A stretch of 64,000 nt of DNA from Megascapheus bottae (Eukaryota > Chordata > Mammalia > Rodentia > Geomyidae): the NCBI GenBank assembly GCA_024803745.1, contig JANJXV010000002.1:41313757-41377756 (forward strand), read 5' to 3'. This document shows, piece by piece, positions 34,320 through 44,811 of the stretch. The translations under genes were made by a program, and so were the position numbers. Every line of letters begins with the position of its first letter. The stretch's first letter is position 1. The notes beneath the pieces were generated by a model, which was not told the DNA's origin, did no database searches, and saw only the letters and a program-made list of their open reading frames with translations.

Positions 34320-36020
34320 CTATTAGCTTGAGGAGAGCTCTTCAGAACTAGAATGGAACAATGGCCAGTTACTGCTGAAGAAAGGCTATGAATAACGGGC
34401 AAACTATAGATGACAGGTCAAAGAGAAGACCAAAATAGCTTGTAGAGGTGTTAGCAACACTTTGCCTTAAGGAAAGAAATCAGGTAGAAATTTCTCACCT
34501 TCTCCCTTCTCTGAATAAAGAAAACATTTACTACATGTCTGCCTGAAGAAACTAATGATTTTTACAATACCCCTCAAAAATATCGAGAAGGTTCTTCAAG
34601 TTTTGGAGCAAAAGTATATCAGGTAGATAAAAATGGACAGCTCCTGAAATCTAATTAATTTGATAAAAGTTGAGCCTTACCTCAGACATGTGAGCAATCT
34701 CCACAAACACCTCTTCCACATCAATGCAGCCTACCTTATTATCCCAAAGTGCAACAAGCAATTTGCTATAACACATATTTATTCACTTCTCAAACAAGAC
34801 TTCCTCCAAAAGCTGAATATGAATATTGCCTAAAATGGGTGCTCAGGTACCCCCCCAAACCCCAATGCAGATATGTGAATAGGCCTTGCAGACTTAAGCC
34901 ATCTGTTCCCCTTCGGGATCCTCAGTCAGTTGGAACAGATGGATCCAAAGCACATCAGCTTAACCAGTTTCTGTCTTGAGAAAGACAGAGCTACCCTAAA
35001 GACCCCAGCTTCTACAAGTGATAATCAGGAACTCCCAAATCGATGCTACCGAGTCTGTTCGGAGACACAATGCTCACTTAGAAAAGGTTTCAACTTACTT
35101 AGTAGGACCCTCGGTTTTCTTTGAAATCCCATCTCTGTAGTGATACTGGAGAAGCTTACTTGTCCAGACTGCCAGGATGAGCAAACAAAGCCTTAGCTTC
35201 ATCTGAACCTCTGGAGATCTAGGACTTGTAGGCTGCCCCCTACAAGTGGGAAATTCCCTCCTTTATGCTTTATACTAGGAGACTTCAGGCAACTAGAGGA
35301 TTCTTGCCAGTGTGGACTCTGTCTTCAGTGTGAAAACCAGCTAATCAATAACCTATGGCTGAGTGAGTGTTACTATTAAAAGCCTGGCCAGTTACAGGGA
35401 GGTATTAAAGCACCTTTTTAGGTGACAGAAATGAAAATGAAAAGACAACGTACCTCATAAAGTCTGGCAGGGTAATGCAAGGAACAGTATTGGAGGGGGG
35501 AATGTTGACTTAGAGAACAATGGGCCTTTTTGACAAAGCTGTAAAGAGTCAGATTCTAAATTGCCAGGCTTGACAAGGAATAAAGGAGTTACCCCTACAC
35601 TGATAAGTTATAAATAAATGGTCATAAATGAGAAAGAACACCACTTGGTGCCACAATTAAATTGATAACAGTAAAGTGGATGACAGAGGACAGAAAAATC
35701 CTATTTCCTTGTAATGTCCCTACTGACTCTGACAGAAACACTTCAACCAGAAAACTCATAGTCAGACTTGAATTCCTGTTTTGACTCACTTTCTCTGAAA
35801 TTCTTCAACTTACTGATGAGGGCTTAGTTAGCAGCTTTTTTCCTCTAGTAACTATACAAGTGCTGTCTTTCTACTTCAATCTCAGTGTTCATCACAATGT
35901 GTTAGAATCTCTTGATTTATCTCTCAACTAAACTAGCTTACTTACAGCTGCCTAATGGATAATGGAATGACAAACACAAAGGTTGGAATTCTTTTTCATA
36001 CATATGTGAGGGATCACTGG
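34320..36020. other. Unassigned 1.7-kb stretch, possibly an old LTR
   Basis: No known family could be named. The part at 34640-35420 is moderately GC-rich with CCCC runs and could be a decayed LTR or retrocopy. Two overlapping frames (34749-34979, 34930-35124) are short and unsupported. Confidence 0.3.
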
Positions 36021-36076
36021 ATTCTTTCCTTTCTAGAACAAGCTTTTTTCAAATTCTTTCCTTTCTAGAACAAGCT
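36021..36076 (+). repeat. Exact 24-bp direct repeat
   Basis: Positions 36021-36044 and 36053-36076 are identical and are separated by TTTTTCAA. Each copy contains the palindrome TTCTAGAA. It looks like a local duplication. Confidence 0.9.
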
Positions 36077-36179
36077 GAAACAAAATCGACAAGAAAGTAT
36101 AGAGTTCCCATATACCCCTTACATCATACACATTAAACTTCCCTCATTAAATAACTCAGCCCACAATTTTATTTTTATT

Positions 36180-36305
36180 TTTTTACATTCTTTTTTATAA
36201 TTTTTTTATTTTAATGTATAGGGGAGTTAGTTATATTCGCCAGATAGAAGGTGCATTACTTCTCACACATTGATATCCCTTCTTATGTTTTTGTCCCCAT
36301 TACAT
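36180..36305 (-). mobile_element. Very short L1 3' end
   Basis: Reverse complement of the last ~110 bases of the local L1 3' UTR: a T-rich tail side, 'ttatattcgccagatagaaggtgcattacttc' and 'gtttttgtccccatt'. Confidence 0.8.
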
Positions 36306-37035
36306 TTTATATAAATAGTGAATCTACAATAGCAAGTCCATGTCATCCAACATAATATATGTCAGGTTCTCTCTAAGCATTATATATACTGTAGGTTGTG
36401 TGAATGGTTACCAATGTGCATCAATTAGAGGACCAAGGAGAATATTTTCACTGACCTGAAAAGTCCACACTGTTCTACCTTCCTTCTTGTCTCCTGTGCT
36501 CCTAGCAGTTTTACGGTCTCCAGACCTTCCATTTCACAACCTCAGTTATATTCATACAAAATGAGACTTTCGAAGAGTGTCTTCTTTCACTTAGCAATAT
36601 GCATTTAAAACTCTTCAGTGTCTTCTTGTGGCTTAAGAGCGCATTTCTTTTTAGCACTGAATAATTCCTTATCTGGCTGTACTAGTTTATTTATCTACTG
36701 AAGGACATCTTGATTGCTTCTAAGATCTGGCAATTACGATGAAATCTTCTGTAAACATCCATGTGCAAGTTTTTGTATGGACATAAGTTTTCAACTCCTT
36801 TGGGTAAATACTACGGAGCATAATCACAGGATTGTGTGGCAAAATAATGTGTAATTTTGTAACAAACAGTCTGTTTTTCAAATTACTTACCATTGATATT
36901 CCCACCAGGAATGAGTTTCTGTTGCTCCACATTGTAGCCAACATTTAGTACTGTCTCGTTTTGGGATTTGGGCCCTTAATAGATACGTTATAGAATTTAG
37001 CTCTTGCTTTAATTTGCAATTCTCTAATGAAAGAT
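36306..37035 (-). mobile_element. Ancient L1 ORF2 C-terminal fragment
   Basis: 'gtttatttatctactgaaggacatcttgattgcttc', 'catgtgcaagtttttgtatggacataagttttcaactcctttgggtaaatac' and 'atattcccaccaggaatgag' follow the old mammalian L1 ORF2 end on the minus strand. It differs clearly from the young local L1 subfamily, as expected of an older L1M-type relic. Confidence 0.75.
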
Positions 37036-37136
37036 GTTAGGCTCTATTTTTTTTCTGCTCTCTTGCCATTTGAATAGCTTCTTTGCTGACCCATTTGCTC
37101 CTTTCTTTTTCCCACTGAAATTTTTTGCTGTTCATT

Positions 37137-37301
37137 TCTCTCCCTCCTTCCTTCCCTCCTTTCCTCCCTCCCTCCCTCCTTCCCTCCCTCCTTCTGTCCC
37201 TCCCTCCATGTCCATCTCCTTCTCTCTCTCTCTCAGTGTCTCTGTCTCTGTCCCTCTCTGTATCTCTCCCTCTCCACTCTCCATCTCTGTCTCTTTGTGT
37301 C

Positions 37302-37394
<93 letters not shown>

Positions 37395-37400
37395 CTTTCT
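37137..37400 (+). repeat. Pyrimidine-rich compound microsatellite
   Basis: (CCCT)n/(CCTT)n at 37137-37204 leads through imperfect TCTCTG repeats to a pure (CT)n run at 37307-37381. On the minus strand it is a GA-rich tract lying exactly at the tail position of the SINE at 37425-37664. Frames of 100+ codons here encode only Arg-Glu or Ser-Leu repeats. Confidence 0.95.
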
Positions 37401-37424
37401 GTGGGGGTGAATGTTTGGCGCACG

Positions 37425-37664
37425 CATGCCAGTCCTGAGACTTGAAATTAGAGCCTGGGCACTGTCCCTCAGCTCTTTTGTTTAAGGCTAGCTCCCTACC
37501 ACTTGGGCCACAGCTTATTTCAGTCATTTACTGGAGATAAGGTAGTCTACTGAAGATAAGCATTTCCCAGACTTTTCTGCTTGGACTGGCTTTGAACCAC
37601 AATTCTCAAATCTGAACTTCCTGAGTAGCTGGGATTACAGGCATGTGTCACTAGCACACGGCTG
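37425..37664 (-). repeat. B4-like chimeric SINE
   Basis: Minus-strand copy: 'gggcactgtccctcagctc', 'ctaccacttgggccacagc', 'gactggctttgaaccacaattctc' and 'gtagctgggattacaggcatgtg'. There is a duplication-like insert of 'ggagataaggtagtctactgaagataag' in the middle. Confidence 0.9.
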
Positions 37665-37784
37665 CTATTTTTTTTCTTATTGTTGAATTTTAAGAATTCA
37701 TTCAGTCTTTTATTAATTTAATTTATAGGACTACTATTCCATACTTCCTGAAAGTGTTAGAACTGAAGGATTGGAAATAGAGTT

Positions 37785-37965
37785 ATTCTTGGTTTGTACT
37801 TGGCAATCTGAGGTTTGAACTCATAGCTTTGTTCTATTACTTGAACCTATTTTTTATTTTTTAGATAAGATCTCATGTTTTTGCCCAGAACCAGTCTCAG
37901 TTCATAATCTTTCTAAGCTTCAGGAATGGCTAGGATCACAAGCACAGGCCAACACTCTAGGATTA
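37785..37965 (-). repeat. Old SINE relic
   Basis: 'cttgaacctattttttattttttagataagatctcatg' and 'gctaggatcacaagcacaggcc' follow the B4-like order in reverse, strongly diverged. Confidence 0.5.
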
Positions 37966-39304
37966 TTGGTTAAGATGCGGATCTCAGCATTTTGTGTGGT
38001 GGGGCTGAGACTATGAAATTCCAATGTTTCATGCTATGATCTTCCATCGAATTTAGAAATCAAGTACATTTCCAGAATTAAACCCTGGACCATCTGATTT
38101 GCTTTCTTATTTTTACAAAGTCCTCTGAAGTCTTCAGTTTTTAAGTCACAATGGGTGCTTCTAATGCCAGCATTGTTCAAATACACTTTTCAACATAATC
38201 TTGAGTAGTAAAAGGTTAGTGTTCCATTCTGGTAAAAGATATACTAAGATTTCAGAAGAGAGAGCACCATCTAATAGCTCTCTCATTTACCCAAGTTTAT
38301 TTGACAATTATTTTTATTTTTATAGGAATTGTAGAGAGCTGGTCTATGTTTTTTTCTAACAAGTTTCAGAATTATTTTTGTCTGTTCATTTAAGGAATGA
38401 CTAAACTATTAAATATCAACATATAAAAACCTCATCAAATAAAAGTTCTTTGGAACTGCTGTTTCCATAAAGTCACATTCCAAATAAAAGTATGTTATTA
38501 TGAATGAAAAATGTGATTTCCATAAAGAATAAAATTTATATCAGAACATAAATGTATGTGGAAAAGATAAAATAAAAATAATCATGGAGGCAATTCAATA
38601 TAAAAATACACAGAACTTCCATTTGTATCCCTATTCATTTTCATAATTAATACTAATTTTCAGTATTTGTATATGCTATCTCACTCCCATACAAGGTATT
38701 GATTGCCAGATTTCAGGCCCCAGGACCAGCACAAAGAAAACAAAAATGTTCAATAGTGAGAGATTATTTTCTCTAACCCTAGAATGAAAATTTCTAGGCA
38801 CCATGACTTTAAAGTTCAAGATTTTATCACCATAATAATCCCAAAGCACAGTCTGGATTCAAAACTTGTAGCATCCTTTCCTTGTAATGATCAATAGGCC
38901 AAATGTAATTTAGAATTGAATTGTGCCCCTTCCTGCATCCAGGGCTTATATCAGGCATTAGAGACGAGGACATACAGTAGGTTTCCTGCTTCTCCAGTCC
39001 TCGTGCTGCAATGTATTAACCTTGGCACTGGACCTCTGTACAGTTTTCACACAGAAGAAAAGAAACAAGAAGAGGGTTAAAAAAAGGCTAAGCAAAACTG
39101 ACACTCTGCTAAATGAGCTTTGTGGCAACCAGGCCTGCAGGATGTAGAAAGCTGATTTTGTTTACAGAAATATTGCTTAATCTTCACAAGAGGTTCTTGC
39201 AAAATTGTTCCACATCAGCATGAATGATATCACCCTGGGGCTAAACAAAGGTCAGAATGCTGCACAAGGTTTGTATCTCATACCTGCACTTCCTATGCCT
39301 TTCT
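37966..39304. other. Non-repetitive stretch, possible conserved element
   Basis: No repeat apart from a possible SINE-end scrap near 38705. The part 38930-39260 is GC-richer, keeps CpGs, and contains CAAAGGTCA at 39248. That pattern is compatible with a regulatory element but not proof of one. Confidence 0.3.
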
Positions 39305-39820
39305 TTTTTTCATATATTTTTTATTGTAATTAATAGAAGGGTTACATTATATTTGCCAGATAGAAGGTACATTAATTCACATACATTGATATCCTTTCTC
39401 ATGTCTTGGTCCCCATTTCCCTCCCCCCCACCCCCACCCCTCATCTTGTTTTCCCCCCTTCCCTATCCAATTTCAAATAACCAAATACAAATATATCCAA
39501 TATATCAGATAACAAAGTAAAATACTATAATAATATGAGATAATCAAGGGATAGCAAAAGAGATGAGAGATAACATAGTACATTAAGGACAACAATCACT
39601 CATTATATGGCTTTTGTTTCTATATCCTAGAGGTCCTTTCATTTAGCATCATACTATATGGCCTTATGTATCAAGGTTTTGCTCTATTGCAAATCTCTGC
39701 TAGGAGAGACCAAGGTTTCTACTGATTATGACAAATGAGGGAAACCATTGAGCCTAAGTTCCTTTGAGTCTGGCTTACTTCACTTAATATGATTTTTTCT
39801 AAGTCTTTCCATTTCCTAGC
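39305..39820 (-). mobile_element. 5'-truncated L1 3' end
   Basis: Reverse complement of L1 3' UTR: 'attgtaattaatagaagggttac', a C-rich tract (39420-39460), and 'tctgctaggagagaccaagg' up to the ORF2 end 'cttcacttaatatgatttttt'. Very similar to the copy at 50,021-50,480. Confidence 0.9.
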
Positions 39821-40009
39821 ACATTTCTTTCTACATGTTAATCTGAATTATCCTTTACAGTAGGAAATAACTTTTCTTCTATGGGATGTATGAGATTTTG
39901 TTATTTATTTTTTTATTTGTGAAAATAGCCTCTGACAGAAGAATTCTTCTATTGACCCATAATCATGAACAATATAAAAAAAATCCCAGTACATATCTAA
40001 GAAGCACAA

Positions 40010-40215
40010 TTCTCATGTTTAAGTTCCAACTCTGCTTCTTAACCAATCAAATGACGCTGGACAGGTCACACATTGAAACACTCTGTCTTCTCACCCATAA
40101 AACAGGAAGGATGATAATCACATCAATTATATAAACTCATTCCAAGAATCAAATGAAGTAAAGTACACAACATCCTAAGTAGAGTAGATGCCACCATTTT
40201 CTTATTATTATCTCA
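40010..40215 (+). repeat. MIR SINE relic
   Basis: 'ccaactctgcttcttaaccaatcaaatgacgctggacaggtcaca' and 'ctcacccataaaacaggaaggatgataatc' match MIR ('ggctctgccacttactagctgtgtgaccttgggcaag', 'ctcatctgtaaaatgggg-ataat'). Confidence 0.75.
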
Positions 40216-40440
40216 TATACTGGTCTGAGCCATTGTAAGAGGTTAGGCAGGCCATGCATAAACAGAATGTTATCAAATGCACTTGAAAATAAATATTGTT
40301 TAGAATTGCATTTTAACAGAAATAGTTCCAAAACAACTTCATTAAGTAAGTAAAGGACTATACACCAAAATTAAATTTTCATCTAATAACAGAGAAAGGT
40401 TAAAGTATGTTCTAAACATTTGTGGCTAAGATGTTATGTC

Positions 40441-40471
<31 letters not shown>

Positions 40472-40473
40472 TG
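40441..40473 (+). repeat. (TA)n microsatellite
   Basis: About 15 TA units. Confidence 0.9.
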
Positions 40474-40504
40474 TTTAAATCACTTGTTTAAAAATAACTT
40501 TATT

Positions 40505-40745
40505 GATGGTACATGGTGGCTCACATACCCCATAATCCTAATTATTCAAAGGCTGAGTTCAGAGGATCATGGTTCAAAGTCAACCTGGGTTGGAAAGTCT
40601 GTGAGACTCATATCTCCAATTAAACACCAAAAGCCCATACGTGCAGCTATGGCTCAAGCAGTAGTAGTATCCTTGAGTAAATAATTTCAGGGACAATGAC
40701 CAGAGCCAACTTCAAACTCCAGTACTGACCCACAAGTAAAAAACA
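40505..40745 (+). repeat. B4-like chimeric SINE
   Basis: 'ggtacatggtggctcacataccccataatcc', 'gagaggatcatggttcaaagtc'-type block, 'gagactcatatctccaattaaacacc', right monomer 'gctatggctcaagcagtagtag', and an A-rich end. Diverged. Confidence 0.85.
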
Positions 40746-41591
40746 AACATCTTTCTTCTCCATAAGAGTAGTCTGTGTAAAATTACCACTGAAGTTTGAC
40801 AGTTAAAAATCACCTGGCCCCATCTCTTAACTATTCAGTAACAGGCATGTGTGTGTCTGGTAAGAGCATGATGCAATATTTATAATGTGTGGACATTTAC
40901 CTAAACCTTGTCAAAATGCATCCTCAAATTATTCTCATTTTAAAAAATGTTACTCTATTATGGTAATTTTTGTTGCAAGTTCTTTCCCAGTGACCTATAC
41001 ACATTTTATAAATTAGTTACTGAATATCAAAAGATCTGTGTGAATTTTTGCATTTAATTATAGTTTTATAGGATATCTCTTATTTCAAAAGTCACTGGCT
41101 TTTCATTTCCTTTATAAGTAATTACTTCTTGTTAAAGTGGAAGCAAACAACTCCCCATTATAATCAACAAACATGAACCTTGACTATTAGTCACAATGTA
41201 GATAAATAAACACCTGTTCCTATGGCCACAGTGGAAGAAAATTCCTGTAGCAGTCCTAGTCCAGTTTCTCAATATAAGAAAGATCTAGAACAGTATTTCA
41301 GTATAAGAAATTCAGTGGCAAATGTCTGAATGCATTAATTCTATAATGCTTCACTGGACAGGAAACAAGGTCCAATATCCCTAACCAAATAGTCACTATG
41401 TAATGCACACCAGATACTAAATTCAATTTTCTGCTTGGATAAAATGGAATAATAGTTCGCCTCCTATTCCTATTTCTGGCTGTCTGCTGATGTCCCTGAA
41501 AAAGAAATGTTTAAACTTCAAAATATAGACACTACTGAAAATTTCAGAAATCTCATTTCTATCTTCAGCTAATTAGACATCAATGAAAAAT
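40746..41591. other. Unassigned stretch
   Basis: Nothing recognised. Confidence 0.4.
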
Positions 41592-41844
41592 AATCATTGC
41601 TAGCCAGGTACCAGTGGCTCACACCTGTAATCCTAACTACTCAACAAGGCTGTGATCTGAGGATCATGGTTCAAAGCCAGCCTGGGTATGGAAGTCCATG
41701 AGACTCTTACCTCCAATTAACCACCAGAAAATTGGCACTGTGGCTCAAGTGGTAGAGTACTAACCTTAGAGCTGAAATGCTTAGGGACAGCATCCAGGCC
41801 CTGAGTTCAAGCCCCACTACCAACCAAAAAAAAAATCATTGCTA
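41592..41844 (+). repeat. B4-like chimeric SINE with 11-bp TSD
   Basis: Full copy from 41603 (GCCAGGTACCAGTGGCTCAC) through 'ctccaattaaccaccag' and the right monomer to a poly(A) run. AATCATTGCTA at 41592-41602 is repeated exactly at 41834-41844. Confidence 0.95.
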
Positions 41845-41947
41845 ATACTAACCTTCAAAGGCATCCATATTAGGAAATCAAGCCATTTTTTAGTACTCCA
41901 AATTAACTTTAGAAATGCTTAAGACATTGCCTATGAATTATAATTTT

Positions 41948-42172
41948 AAAAAGCTGAAAATTGGGCCGGGAGTTTGGCCGAGTGGTAGAGTGCTTGCCTA
42001 GCACACACGAAGACCCGGGTTTGATTCCTTGGTACCCCACATACATAGCAAAAAGCCAGAAGTGGTGCTGAGGCTCAAGTGGTAGAGTGCTAGCCTTGAG
42101 AAAGTCCAAGGACAGTGCTCAAGCCCTGAGCTCAAGCCCAGGACTGGCAAAAAAAAAAAAAAGCTGAAAATT
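41948..42172 (+). repeat. ID-type tRNA-dimer SINE with 15-bp TSD
   Basis: One of the best-preserved ID-type copies: GGGCCGGGAGTTTGGCCGAG start (41963), 'acccgggtttgattcc', right monomer with 'ggctcaagtggtagagtgctagcc', and poly(A). AAAAAGCTGAAAATT at 41948-41962 is repeated exactly at 42158-42172. Confidence 0.96.
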
Positions 42173-42309
42173 TCAAAGCCAACTAACTTGTCCAAGAAAA
42201 GTCTATTCAGTGAAATGATTGACTGATTAACATTAATAAAACTCAGAAGATGGTATAGACCAATTCTAAAATCTTAGAATGTACATAAATACGCTGATTA
42301 TATTTAACT

Positions 42310-42605
42310 TTAATTTGGAGTTTAGAAAGTGATGCAAGCTGCTCCTTGTAAGTTTGGATATGTTTTCAAAACTAATACGGCGCTTTTAGCCTTGGCGAGT
42401 AAAAGGAGTACAGGAGTCATAGTTAACTTTGTCTTCAGACACACTCATCTTGTTATAAGGTTTGCACATAAGCCAAAACGCAGCTGTACAGCTAATTTCG
42501 GGCCTGCCAGCCTTGACAACATTCCCTTTCATAAGCCGCTGGTGATTAGCCATATGGAAAAGTGTGATTGAACTCCAGATGGAGTTGACTTCTTCATATA
42601 GCTGC
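42310..42605. other. Non-repetitive CpG-retaining stretch, candidate conserved element
   Basis: About 300 bases lacking any repeat signature and holding several CpGs (ACGGCGC, GGCGAG, AACGCAG, TTCGGGC, AGCCGC), unusual for this AT-rich window. It has dense motif-like strings such as CAGCTGTACAGCTAATTT and GTGATTAGCCATATGG. An 80-codon plus frame (42329-42571) and a minus frame overlap it, and neither resembles a known protein. Function is not shown. Confidence 0.3.
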
Positions 42606-42679
42606 ACACTCTTTGATTTGAGGACAGATATCTTTAGTGCTACTGACTCTTAAATCACCTATTTCTTTAAAATTAGACA

Positions 42680-42902
42680 AAACTGCATGACACTCATGGT
42701 TCATGCCTATAATCCTAAACTACTCAGGGGACTGAGATCTGAAGAACAAATATCGAAGCCAGCCCAGCAAGAAAAGCCTTGAGACTCATAACTCCAGTTA
42801 ACTATCCCAAAACTGAAAGTGGAGCTGTGGCTTGGGTGCTAGAGTGCTAACCTCGAGCCTGAGTTCAAGCACCATGACCAAGAATAACAACAAACAAAAA
42901 TC
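42680..42902 (+). repeat. B4-like chimeric SINE
   Basis: 'ctcatggttcatgcctataatcc', 'ggggactgagatctgaag', 'ggagctgtggcttgggtgctagagtgctaacc', 'gagttcaagcaccatgacc', and an A-rich (CAACAAACAAA) tail. The right monomer has a deletion. Confidence 0.88.
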
Positions 42903-42917
42903 TTAGATGAAATAAAT

Positions 42918-43035
42918 TTTATGGGAAAGAAAGTGGGAGAAAAACATGAGAAGGGGTATCAGTGTTCAAGAAGTAACATACCCACTACCTGACAAATATA
43001 ACATCACCCTGACAATAAAATACAATTTTAAAAAG
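42918..43035 (+). mobile_element. Very short L1 3' end
   Basis: 'aaaaacatgagaaggggtatcagtgttcaagaag', 'cccactacctgacaaatataac', 'atcaccctgacaataaaat': the terminal ~100 bases of L1 3' UTR, with a small internal deletion. Confidence 0.82.
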
Positions 43036-43300
43036 TCAATGTAGTTAACAGTTTGGAAAGTTTCAGTCAAAGTCTGATTACAATCTCTTCTTAAAGCAGC
43101 AATATCTGAGCCTTGAAGCTGAATTTTTGGTGGCATAAAATGAGATATAAGTTCTTGAGGGAGTGATGGGTGAATCTGAATAACGGGAGAAATCACATTG
43201 AGACCACAGGGCAGTATACAGAAAAAAATTTCTTGTGGAATATGATTACAACCATGCCTATTATCATATATGCTCTCCTTGAAGATCTTCATTCATTACT

Positions 43301-43559
43301 AAAAGGGCAAGTCTGGCCCAGGTGTGGCGACTCACACCTGAAATCCTAAGAGGCTAAGATCTGAGGATCAAGGTTCAAAACCAGCCTGGGCACAAAAGGA
43401 CCTGAGACTCTTATTTCCAATTAACCTCTAGAAAATGGGAAGTGGAGATTGGCTCAAGGGTAGGTGGTAGCCTTGAGGTGAAGAGTTTAGGGACAGGGCT
43501 GAGGCCGAGTTCAAGTCCCATAACCACCCCCCACACACACACACAAAAGGAAAAGTCTG
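43301..43559 (+). repeat. B4-like chimeric SINE with diverged 15-bp TSD
   Basis: Full copy 43316-43544 ending in a short (CA)n stretch. AAAAGGGCAAGTCTG (43301-43315) and AAAAGGAAAAGTCTG (43545-43559) differ at two positions. Confidence 0.92.
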
Positions 43560-44140
43560 TAAATTCTTTCTTTAATTCCAAATAGGGTAATCAATGTAGT
43601 GTGGTAGATAACAGTACATGATTTATGATTGGTAGTCTCTAAAATGTCTTCATCTTCCACCTTTTTCTCTTACCATGGTTATTTATGTATTTATGTCATC
43701 TGGAGACTGCTATGAGGAAACTCCTGGAGCACTTAGAGAATTCCACTCAGCTTGGCTATATATCTGTTCTGAGCAAATCCTAACATTTTTATTTTTTATT
43801 GATATAGATTTTAATGCTGTTATTAAAAAGATACTGTGTCTGATCAACTTTTGTTTTCTACCAACTCGTCTGGAAGTAGATGTTTAAACACTATCTGTTG
43901 ATATCTATGTTCTATTAAGTTAAAATGTTCATTTTGCATTTTGATGCCTTACTTTTATAGTAAAACAAGAAATAGAATGAAGGGAGCCTACAAGGTGTAA
44001 TAAACAAGCACTTGTTCATGATAGCCAACATTTTACATTAGTATCTATGACCTGGACATTTTACATAAAGGGGTAAAATCTGATCTACGTAACCTGAGAA
44101 AAAGTTTGAAAAGCCTATGTCTGATAAGTAATTGATGCAT
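43560..44140. other. Unassigned stretch
   Basis: Nothing recognised. Confidence 0.4.
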
Positions 44141-44414
44141 AAGATATATGTAGAAGCCGGGCGCCGTGGCTTCCACCTATAATCCTGGCCACTCAGGAGG
44201 CTGAGATCCGAGGATTGCCGTTCAAAGCCAGTCCCTGGCACCAAAGACCCTGAGAGTCTTACCTCCATTTAACCACTGGAAAACCGGAAGTGGGGCTGTG
44301 GCTCCAGGGGTAGTGCGGTAGCCTTGAGCTGAGGAGATCAGGGACAGCGCCCAGGCCCAGAGTTCAAGCCCCACAACCAACCTACCATCCTCACCAAAAT
44401 AAAAGATATATGTA
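44141..44414 (+). repeat. B4-like chimeric SINE with 12-bp TSD
   Basis: A well-preserved, CpG-bearing copy (GCCGGGCGCCGTGGCTTCC at 44157), with 'aaaccggaagtggggctgtggc' and 'gttcaagccccacaacc'. AAGATATATGTA at 44141-44152 is repeated at 44403-44414. It shows clearly how close the left half is to the B1/Alu (7SL) consensus. Confidence 0.95.
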
Positions 44415-44464
44415 AATCAACAACAAAACTACATATGAAACACGCAAAACAGGTTGTATTGTTT

Positions 44465-44695
44465 GACAGAGATGCTACAACCGAGTACTGCAGGCTGGAT
44501 GGGCTGACATCCAAATAGAGTTCTCCTGATTCCAGAGGCTGAAAACCTCAAATTGAGGCGTTGACCAGGTTCATTTCTTCCAAGGCATCTCTTGTTGGAT
44601 TGGAAATAACTATATTCTCTTACTTAAATGCACTTTACTATGTGTCACACTAGACTGGGGCCCTGCCTGAAGACCTAATTTTAACAAATTATTTT
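44465..44695 (-). repeat. MaLR-type LTR fragment
   Basis: 'ccagaggctgaaaacctcaaattgaggcgttgaccaggttc' and 'ggggccctgcctgaagacctaattttaacaaatta' match in order a MaLR-type LTR read in reverse ('tctggaggctagaagtc...tcaaggtgttggcaggg', 'agggcccaccctaat...tcttaactaatta'). Ancient and non-coding. Confidence 0.5.
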
Positions 44696-44811
44696 TTTAA
44701 AAAACCTGATCTAAAACTATAGTTAGGGAAGTGGAGCTCAGGATTTCCACTCCTGTGTAAGGCGAGAGGAGCCAGAGACGAGACTGGAGGCCCAACTCAG
44801 GATTTGACAAG

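Noticed and set aside
34120..34402. Cys-Val repeat frames
   Set aside because: They are produced by the (CA)n tract.
37037..37527. Open frames of 106-131 codons rich in Arg-Glu or Ser-Leu
   Set aside because: They are translations of a CT/GA microsatellite.
42329..42607. Short frames over the CpG-retaining block as a coding exon
   Set aside because: Both strands are open and neither peptide resembles a known family. A non-coding element fits better.
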